Below, in pieces: positions 13,371-17,803 of a DNA stretch of 17,803 bases. The notes under the pieces are model-generated. The model was not told the DNA's origin, made no database searches, and was given only the letters and a program-made list of their open reading frames with translations. The position numbers and the translations under genes are program-made. Positions within the stretch are counted from its first letter, which is position 1. Each line of letters begins with the position of its first letter. Source of the DNA: JADJPO01 sp963724535 (GTDB taxonomy: Bacteria; Actinomycetota; Actinomycetes; Actinomycetales; Kineosporiaceae); assembly GCA_963724535.1 (NCBI GenBank), contig CAVRVD010000024.1:1-17803 (forward strand), read 5' to 3'.

Positions 13371-14437
13371 TGAGTACCGCGACGGTCCGGACCCGGATGG
13401 CCACCCGGCTGCACACCCCGGCCGGCCGCTGGATGGGCCTGACCGCCCTGGCGGCAACGTGGCTGCTCGCCTATCGCCTGAACGGGCCGGCTTGGGACCG
13501 GCTGCTCTACGACGTGGTGGGCATGGACCCGGCGGCGCGGCTCACCGAGTCGGTGCGGTTCTTCGGCTACGACAGCGTCAAGATCGCGCTGCTGCTGACC
13601 GGGATCATCTTCGTGGTCACGGTCCTGCGCTCCTACATGAGCGTGGAACGCACCCGCGCCCTGCTGTCCGGCCGCCGTCAAGGGGCCGGCAACGTAGTGG
13701 CCGCCGGACTTGGCGTGGTCACCCCGTTCTGCTCGTGCAGCGCGGTCCCGGCATTCATCGGGTTCGTGGCCGCCGGCGTCCCGATCGGGGTCACCCTGTC
13801 CTTCCTGATCGCGTCCCCGTTGGTCAACGAGATCGCCGTCGGACTGCTAGCCAGCCTGTTCGGCTGGCGGATCGCCGCGCTCTACGTCGCCGCCGGCCTG
13901 GCCGTCGCGATCATCGCCGGCTGGACCCTCGGCCGGCTCGGCGTCCAGCGGTGGGTCGAACCGTTCGTGTTCGAGACCCGCCTGCACGGCCAGGTGATCG
14001 ACTCCACTGCCACCCTCACCCTCGACGACCGGCTGTCCCTCGGCGTCCAGGAGGTCCGCTCCATCCTGCGCAAGATCTGGCCCTACCTGCTGGTCGGGAT
14101 CGGCCTCGGCGCGGCCATCCACGGCTGGGCCCCCGAGGACCTCTTCACCCGCTACGCAGGCGCCGGCAACGTCTTCGGTGTTCTTGTCGCGGTGGCCATG
14201 GGTGTCCCGCTGTACTCCAACGCCGCCGGGATCATGCCGCTCGTGCAGGCCCTGCACGACAAGGGCCTGCCGATGGGCACCCTGCTGGCATTCATGATGA
14301 GCGTCGTCGCGCTCTCGCTGCCCGAATTGATCCTCCTGCGGCGCGTCCTCAAGCCGCCCCTACTCGCGGCGTTCGTCGCCGTCGTCGCCGCCGGCATCGT
14401 CGCCGTCGGCTACCTATTCAACGCCGTCCTCAGCTGA
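13370..14437 (+). CDS. Permease of the ArsP/DUF318 (PF03773) family
   Basis: A 355-residue membrane protein with about eight hydrophobic segments in two halves. The first half carries VVTPFCSCSAVPAFIGFV (116-133) with Cys121 and Cys123, and SFLIASPLVNEIAV (144-157); the second carries GVPLYSNAAGIMPL (278-291). These are signatures of the ArsP_1 family, whose studied members export trivalent organoarsenicals; others travel with arsR and a small thioredoxin but have no proven substrate. The start ATG (13370-13372) shares one base with the arsR stop, so translation is coupled. The gene looks intact, in contrast to trxB and acr3 at the two ends of the cluster. It is followed 27 bp later by the thioredoxin gene. 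Substrate arsenite, methylarsenite or a metal cannot be told apart from sequence. Confidence 0.88.
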   Translation: MSTATVRTRMATRLHTPAGRWMGLTALAATWLLAYRLNGPAWDRLLYDVVGMDPAARLTESVRFFGYDSVKIALLLTGIIFVVTVLRSYMSVERTRALLSGRRQGAGNVVAAGLGVVTPFCSCSAVPAFIGFVAAGVPIGVTLSFLIASPLVNEIAVGLLASLFGWRIAALYVAAGLAVAIIAGWTLGRLGVQRWVEPFVFETRLHGQVIDSTATLTLDDRLSLGVQEVRSILRKIWPYLLVGIGLGAAIHGWAPEDLFTRYAGAGNVFGVLVAVAMGVPLYSNAAGIMPLVQALHDKGLPMGTLLAFMMSVVALSLPELILLRRVLKPPLLAAFVAVVAAGIVAVGYLFNAVLS

Positions 14438-14464
14438 GTACGGCGCCCCGCAGAAGGAACACAC

Positions 14465-14707
14465 ATGATCATCAAGGTACTCGGCCCGGGCTGCACCAAC
14501 TGCACGAACCTGGAGAAGGCCACCCGACAGGCCGTCGCCGACCTCGGCCTCGACGCCACCATCGAGAAGATCACCGACTACCCCACCATCGCCGGATACG
14601 GCGTGATGTCCACCCCCGCCCTCGTCGTCGAGGACAAGGTCCTGGTCTCCGGTCGGGTCCCCACCACCCGCCAGATCCGCGACCTGCTCACCGCCGCACC
14701 ACACTGA
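14465..14707 (+). CDS. Small thioredoxin-like protein (MTH895/TM0996 type)
   Basis: An 80-residue thioredoxin-fold protein of the short glutaredoxin-like group. It begins MIIKVLGPGCTNCTNLEKAT, with the redox CTNC at residues 10-13 right after the first strand, and has the cis-Pro segment GVMSTPALVVEDKVLVSG (46-63). It belongs to the cytosol and should shuttle electrons or bind a thiophilic metal(loid). AGAAGGAA lies 8-9 bases upstream of the ATG. It follows the ArsP-type permease by 27 bp, an association seen in many bacteria and archaea, which suggests it delivers reduced or thiol-bound substrate to the permease. Its natural reductase, trxB, is broken in this cluster, so it must be reduced by another system if active. 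Confidence 0.88.
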   Translation: MIIKVLGPGCTNCTNLEKATRQAVADLGLDATIEKITDYPTIAGYGVMSTPALVVEDKVLVSGRVPTTRQIRDLLTAAPH

Positions 14708-14761
14708 CGCACTGCCACCTGCGCGAACGAACCCGTGTCGACACCGACGACGGGCGCTCCG

Positions 14762-15058
14762 ATGAGCGACGCCAATCCCCGCACCGCGCCCGAGAGACGC
14801 CACGGCAAGCACGAGCCCGCCGTGATTGCGCAACTGTCCACGCTCGACCGGTTCCTGCCCGCCTGGATCATCGCGGCGATGGCTACCGGGCTGCTCCTCG
14901 GGCGCACCGTGCCCGGCCTGAACGCCGCCCTGGACGCCGTCTCGATCGGCTCGATGTCCCTGCCGATCGCTGTCGGGCTGCTGATCATGATGTGCCCGGT
15001 GCTGGCGAAGGTCCGCTACACCCAACTGGACACCGTCACCTCCGATCACCGGCTCTAG
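14762..15058 (+). pseudogene. acr3: ACR3-type arsenite efflux transporter, 3'-truncated
   Basis: The first about 98 residues of an ACR3 (bile/arsenite/riboflavin transporter superfamily) protein: LSTLDRFLPAWIIAAMATGL, then LLGRTVPGLNAALDAVSIG, SLPIAVGLLIMMCPVLAKV and RYTQLDTVTSDHRL, followed by TAG at 15056-15058. Intact ACR3 proteins have about 350-370 residues and ten membrane segments, with an essential Cys in the fourth; only the first two segments remain, so transport is not possible. The usual MMYP is MMCP here. Start: ATG 14762 or GTG 14735. A perfect inverted repeat follows the stop at once, suggesting a deletion or insertion scar. It is the last gene of the arsenic cluster; no arsC follows. 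Confidence 0.82.
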
Positions 15059-15096
15059 GACTCGCCCGATCGGCTATTCGTCCTCAGTGGCGAGTC
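15059..15096. repeat. Perfect 8-bp inverted repeat at the acr3 break
   Basis: GACTCGCC (15059-15066) and GGCGAGTC (15089-15096) are exact reverse complements separated by 22 bp. The left arm begins at the base after the acr3 fragment's stop codon. It may be a hairpin terminator or the trace of a recombination event that removed the rest of acr3. Confidence 0.4.
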
Positions 15097-15116
15097 TGGC
15101 GAACGGTCACAGCGTT

Positions 15117-15812
15117 CTACCGACGTGAAGGGTCGCAGGCCGTTTCGTTACGCAACGCCAGGACGGCGTCCGCGACAGCCACGGGATGAACGAGCATCTC
15201 CAAGTGGTCCCCGTTGAGCACCCGCACCGGCCAGCCGAGCCGGCCGGCGGTCTGGGCCTCCCGCTGATAGGTCCCGCCGAATGCCAGGTACGCACATGGG
15301 CGGTCAGCCCACCCCGCTGGCACCGGCACCGCGTCCTCGAAGTAGGACAAGGGGAATCGCCGTTGCTGACGCTCGATGTCCGCGCGGATCGCCGCGTCGG
15401 GGAAGAGCGGTGCGACGTCGCGTTCGTCCCACCACTGGGTCCACACCGGGAGCATCCGCCGTTCGTCGGCCTTGGCCGCGAGCATCTCCAAGAACTCCGC
15501 AGGCGCCGTGGGAGCCTCACCGCCCTGCGGCGGGGGAATCCCGGCGTCGACGAACACCACGGCCGACACCTGCCGGTGTTCGATGATCGCCGGGACGTAC
15601 AGTCCGGCGTTGCTATGAGGAACCAGCACCAGTTCTCTGTCATCCGGGAGCGCCCGCAGAAACGCGTCCACGGCCTCCTGCGCACTGGCCGGAGCCGGGC
15701 CCTGGACATCGACTGCGGCGACCCGACATCCGCGCCCGGCGAGGACTGACGCAACGGGCTTCCACATGGCGCAGCCCAGCAACGGGCTCGGCAGGAGCGC
15801 CACAAGCGTCAC
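15117..15812 (-). CDS. Small alpha/beta-fold hydrolase
   Basis: A 231-residue alpha/beta hydrolase of the compact esterase-like type. It opens with the strand VTLVALLPSPLLGCAMW (1-17), has a nucleophile elbow LVPHSNAGLYVP (63-74) with Ser67 as candidate, a central VVFVDAGIPPP (85-95) and a catalytic-His region VLNGDHLEMLVHP (198-210) with His203. The elbow is HSNAG rather than GxSxG, common in this group. Substrate unknown. The GTG at 15812 is chosen because a TACCGT hexamer lies six bases upstream, as expected of a leaderless transcript, and because the family starts at this strand; the frame is open to 15896. The same upstream sequence precedes the divergent gene at 15955, so the two may be expressed together. 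Confidence 0.83.
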   Translation of the reverse strand: MTLVALLPSPLLGCAMWKPVASVLAGRGCRVAAVDVQGPAPASAQEAVDAFLRALPDDRELVLVPHSNAGLYVPAIIEHRQVSAVVFVDAGIPPPQGGEAPTAPAEFLEMLAAKADERRMLPVWTQWWDERDVAPLFPDAAIRADIERQQRRFPLSYFEDAVPVPAGWADRPCAYLAFGGTYQREAQTAGRLGWPVRVLNGDHLEMLVHPVAVADAVLALRNETACDPSRR

Positions 15813-15816
15813 AGAC

Positions 15817-15950
15817 CGACGGTAGCCCGCACGGCCGTCGTGGATCGAGGCCTCCCGATGCGAGGGACTACACCCGCGGGTCGATGTCGCACGCACCGGC
15901 CAGGCGATCGAGGGACCCTGCCGCGACGCGCGGAGCGCGGGCTACCGTCG
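15817..15950. promoter_or_regulatory. Mirror-image leaderless promoters of a divergent gene pair
   Basis: CGACGGTAGCCCGC (15817-15830) is the exact reverse complement of GCGGGCTACCGTCG (15937-15950). Each arm contains a TACCGT -10-like hexamer (minus strand 15824-15819; plus strand 15943-15948), and in each case exactly six bases separate it from the start codon (GTG 15812 and ATG 15955). This is the geometry of actinobacterial leaderless promoters (TAnnnT about 6-7 bases before the start). No ribosome binding site is present at either gene. No clear -35 is visible. Confidence 0.55.
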
Positions 15951-15954
15951 GGGC

Positions 15955-16440
15955 ATGCCCGCACCGAAGCCGCCGACGGCGCAGGACGCGGCCACCGCCC
16001 GCCAGGTCCTGCTCGACGGGCTGGCGCACGACGTCGACGTTGTCGAGATCCTCAACCGGCTGGCGCCGTTGCACCCGCGGAACAACACGTTCCCGGGCGA
16101 GGTCCTCCTCCGGGTGGCCGCCGACGCCCTCGACTGGGCCGGGGTGGACCGGGCCCATCCGGTCGACCTGACCGGGATCCGGGAGCGGTTCCTGCCCGAG
16201 TGCGAGCTCACCGGGCGGGACCGGCGCAAGCTGCAGTTCGCCGTCCTGGCTGCGGCGGCCCAGCACGGCGGTGTCGAGGTCGACCTGTTGGACGAGGTCG
16301 CCTGGTGGCCGGCCGACGACTTCTGGCGCTACGCCGCATGGGCAGCGGTCGCCTACATCCGCATCGCCGCCGACCGGACCGGCGTGCTCGCACCCGGGAT
16401 CTGCCGCGGCATCGCCCAGAGGCAACCCCCGTCGACGTGA
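15955..16440 (+). CDS. Conserved hypothetical protein
   Basis: A 161-residue protein that I do not recognise as a named family. It is soluble, acidic and mostly helical, rich in Ala and Asp, with a Trp-rich patch EVAWWPADDFWRYAAWAAVA (117-136 approx.) and a central ECELTGRDRRKLQFAVLAAA. There is no signal peptide, no membrane segment and no obvious catalytic motif. The coding-type base use and clean start make it a real gene. It begins at the ATG at 15955, six bases after a TACCGT -10-like element, so it is likely leaderless. It is divergent from the small hydrolase and shares its promoter sequence, which suggests common control. It may be a lineage-specific actinobacterial protein. Confidence 0.7.
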   Translation: MPAPKPPTAQDAATARQVLLDGLAHDVDVVEILNRLAPLHPRNNTFPGEVLLRVAADALDWAGVDRAHPVDLTGIRERFLPECELTGRDRRKLQFAVLAAAAQHGGVEVDLLDEVAWWPADDFWRYAAWAAVAYIRIAADRTGVLAPGICRGIAQRQPPST

Positions 16441-16539
16441 CCACCAGGTAGACCAACGCTGCCACCACTCGCGGGTCCACCGTGCGCGACTCTGCCGAGA
16501 GTCGGATGTTCGAAAACCGCCCGCCGAGCGGTGATCACT

Positions 16540-16571
16540 TTGTCCTCAAGTGGTACTGTTTCTCGTACTAG
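16540..16571 (+). promoter_or_regulatory. Candidate promoter/operator of the yefM-yoeB operon
   Basis: GTACT is repeated at 16553-16557 and 16565-16569, and the first copy overlaps a TACTGT -10-like hexamer (16554-16559). The patch is AT-richer than its surroundings and ends 20 bp before the yefM start. YefM-YoeB complexes are known to repress their own promoter at sites containing GTAC-type cores, so this is the likely autoregulatory site. A GTGATCAC palindrome (16531-16538) lies at a plausible -35 position. Confidence 0.4.
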
Positions 16572-16590
16572 AACTCCGGAGGAGGTCGTC

Positions 16591-16836
16591 GTGGCGATCA
16601 CGGCCAGCGAAGCCCGCAAGAACCTGTTCCCGCTCATCCAACGGGTCAACGACGACCGCACCCCCGTCGAGATCACCTCCCGCCACGGTGATGCCGTCCT
16701 GATGTCCCGGGCCGACTACGACGCCCTGGAGGAGACCGCTCACCTCCTGCGGGCCCCGGCGAACGCGCGCCGCCTGATCGAGAGCCTGCAGCAGGCCATG
16801 ACCGGCCAGCGCGAAACCCACGACCTGGCACAGTGA
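16591..16836 (+). CDS. yefM: YefM/Phd-family antitoxin
   Basis: An 81-residue antitoxin of the Phd/YefM family, which binds and neutralises YoeB through its C-terminal half and represses its own operon through the N-terminal domain. Seen: AITASEARKNLFPLIQRVND (2-21), the usual N-terminal helix and basic DNA-contact residues, then PVEITSRHGDAVLMSRADYD (25-44) and a YefM-type ETAHLLRAPANARRLIESL (48-66). I chose the GTG at 16591 because GGAGGAGG precedes it by five bases; the frame is open back to 16531 but the extra residues are not family-like. Its stop overlaps the toxin's GTG start by four bases, ensuring antitoxin-first coupled translation. Confidence 0.92.
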   Translation: MAITASEARKNLFPLIQRVNDDRTPVEITSRHGDAVLMSRADYDALEETAHLLRAPANARRLIESLQQAMTGQRETHDLAQ

Positions 16837-17090
16837 GACTCGTCTTCACCCCGAACGGATGGCAGGACTACACCTACTGGCTCACCGCCGACCGGACCGT
16901 GCTCAAACGCATCAACCGGCTCATCGAGGACACCCTGCGCGACCCCACCGCCGGCATCGGCAAACCCGAACCACTCCGGCACCTGCTCGCCGGGGCCTGG
17001 TCACGCCGGATCACCGAGGAACATCGCCTGGTCTACCTCGTCGACGGCGACGACCTGGTCATCCTGCAGGCTCGCTACCACTACAAGTAG
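16833..17090 (+). CDS. yoeB: YoeB/Txe-family mRNA interferase toxin
   Basis: An 85-residue toxin of the Txe/YoeB family, a ribosome-dependent endoribonuclease that cuts mRNA in the A site. The length and catalytic residues match E. coli YoeB numbering: Glu46 (GKPEPL), Arg65 (EEHRLVY) and His83-Tyr84 near the C-terminus (QARYHYK). Other family marks are the opening RLVFTPNGWQDYTYW (2-16) and the ending LVILQARYHYK. All active-site residues are present, so the toxin should be functional. Start GTG 16833 overlaps the antitoxin stop (GTGA). No T-tract terminator follows; a small GAGCC/GGCTC hairpin lies at 17096-17112. Confidence 0.93.
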   Translation: MRLVFTPNGWQDYTYWLTADRTVLKRINRLIEDTLRDPTAGIGKPEPLRHLLAGAWSRRITEEHRLVYLVDGDDLVILQARYHYK

Positions 17091-17270
17091 CCGATGAGCC
17101 TGCGCCTGGCTCAGGCGGCCTCGATGACGGTGCGAAGGTCGACACCACTTGCCGCGAGGGTCACATCGTCATCCAACCCCGGGGGCCAGATGTGGACGGT
17201 GCGACTCATCGGTGACGACTCGCGTAGGTTGCCACGGCGACGCCTGATGCTCAGGCTGAAACGCACTCAC

Positions 17271-17544
17271 ATGCCCGGGGCTCATTCGACCTATGCCGCC
17301 GACTGCGTGTCGACCAGCCATTGGGCTGCCCTTGTGGATCTTGAAGAGGGTCGCCATGCGTGGTTGGCCTCGCTGGGACGTGTCGATCTGTCCGAAGCGG
17401 GATGCCTGACCGCGGTCACGGGCCTGACCGTCGATGAGGCGCTCGCTGCGTTCGGCGCGGAACTCGACTCGCCGATGACGGTGGAAGAGTCCGGGGAAGC
17501 GTTGATCGCGTCGGTGGCTGCGGTACCGCCAGCAGCGGCGCAGG
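17271..17544 (+). pseudogene. DUF6461-like protein, truncated
   Basis: From the ATG at 17271 the frame gives an N-terminal segment with SHWAALVDLEE, then SEAGCLTAVTGLTVDEALAA and FGAELDSPMTVEES. The CLTxVxGLTxDEALxxFGA pattern is typical of actinobacterial DUF6461 proteins, a family of unknown function. After VAAVPPAAAQ the expected continuation is lost and the frame runs on as Arg-rich sequence that is a shadow of the next gene fragment. The protein is therefore cut after about 90 residues, near half of the usual length. No ribosome binding site is evident before 17271, and the frame upstream to 17094 looks non-coding. The 180 bp between yoeB and this fragment hold nothing I can assign. Confidence 0.45.
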
Positions 17545-17550
17545 CAGTCG

Positions 17551-17803
17551 GCCGCTGGCTGGATCGCCTCCGGCGCTCAGGTAACCATCAAGACCTGCGC
17601 CCACCGCTACGGCGTCGACCGCTACACCGCCTACGAGGACCTCACCGCCCTCGGCTTCTCTCCCGCCGGCGGAGCAGCACCGGCACGACACCCGCCCGCC
17701 GCGCCCCGAGCACGCCGCGAGCCCGCCGACACCGAGCCGCCGTCCACGGACTGGATCATGCTGGACGGGCGTGCCCACTTCGTCGCCGGCTGCAGCGGTA
17801 GCC
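17551..17803 (+). pseudogene. 5'-truncated fragment of an actinobacterial HTH-like hypothetical gene, runs off the window
   Basis: In a frame different from the preceding DUF6461 fragment the sequence reads AAGWIASGAQVTIKTCAHRY and then GVDRYTAYEDLTALGFSP, followed by a Pro/Ala/Arg-rich linker and TDWIMLDGRAHFVAGCSG at the window edge. I recall similar actinobacterial proteins of unknown function, with a short HTH-like segment (TIKTCAHRYGVDRYTAYEDL) and a C-terminal DWI..DGR.FFVAG strand. The N-terminal part is missing, since the join to the DUF6461 fragment is abrupt. The 3' end is outside the window, so completeness downstream is unknown. Confidence 0.5.

Noticed and set aside
13333..15189. 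Very long 618-codon open frame across the permease, thioredoxin and acr3 region
   Set aside because: It is an Arg/Pro-rich shadow frame caused by high GC and overlaps three clear genes in their own frames.
17096..17112. GAGCC/GGCTC hairpin after yoeB as terminator
   Set aside because: Only a 5-bp stem without a T-tract; common by chance in GC-rich DNA.
17111..17209. 32-codon minus-strand ORF with a clean ATG at 17209
   Set aside because: It is too short and has no ribosome binding site or family resemblance that I can support.

Overview
The window is GC-rich chromosomal DNA of an actinobacterium (Actinomycetota). I infer this from strong G/C at third codon positions, GTG starts, a deazaflavin (F420)-type nitroreductase, a remnant of a mycothiol-type TIGR03086 protein, probable leaderless promoters (TAnnnT six bases before the start codon) and a TrxB/ArsR/ArsP-type/ACR3 arsenic cluster. 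I cannot name a genus. The region looks accessory. Intact metabolic and stress genes are interspersed with at least ten decayed or truncated genes, remnants of transposable elements, and one gene of clearly lower GC.

Layout. 1-1230: a Ddn-like oxidoreductase, then fragments (possible transposase N-terminus, a short orphan C-terminus, a TIGR03086 remnant). 1321-4235: an alpha/beta hydrolase, then on the minus strand a VOC protein, a TetR regulator and a LysE-type exporter; TetR and LysE are 75 bp apart and may be a regulator/exporter pair. 4499-5315: a GyrI-like gene broken by a single missing base, then an epoxide-hydrolase remnant. 5500-7862 (minus): a CHAD-domain protein overlapping a ParA/Soj ATPase by 4 bp. 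7999-9003: an IS630-type transposase fragment, a low-GC SRPBCC gene and a triple terminal repeat of an IS21-like element. 9004-12098: a solitary SNF2-type helicase and a divergent GNAT acetyltransferase.

12232-15096: an integrase remnant, a 5'-truncated and frameshifted trxB, then an intact core of arsR, an ArsP/DUF318-type permease and a mini-thioredoxin, then an acr3 gene cut off after about two membrane segments. The cluster has therefore lost genes at both ends while its core stays intact and tightly coupled. 15117-16440: a divergent pair, a small alpha/beta hydrolase and a conserved hypothetical protein. Their start regions are mirror images: a perfect 14-bp inverted repeat carries the same -10-like hexamer six bases before each start. 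16591-17090: a YefM/YoeB toxin-antitoxin operon with all YoeB catalytic residues conserved. 17271-17803: a truncated DUF6461-like gene joined out of frame to the 3' part of another actinobacterial gene that runs off the window.

The most interesting candidate for an undescribed system is the ParA-CHAD pair. CHAD domains associate with polyphosphate granules and ParA-type ATPases position cellular cargo, so the pair could be a device for placing or segregating polyphosphate granules. This is inference from sequence and gene order only. The second candidate is the reduced arsR-permease-thioredoxin core. No tRNA, rRNA, CRISPR array or replication origin was seen.
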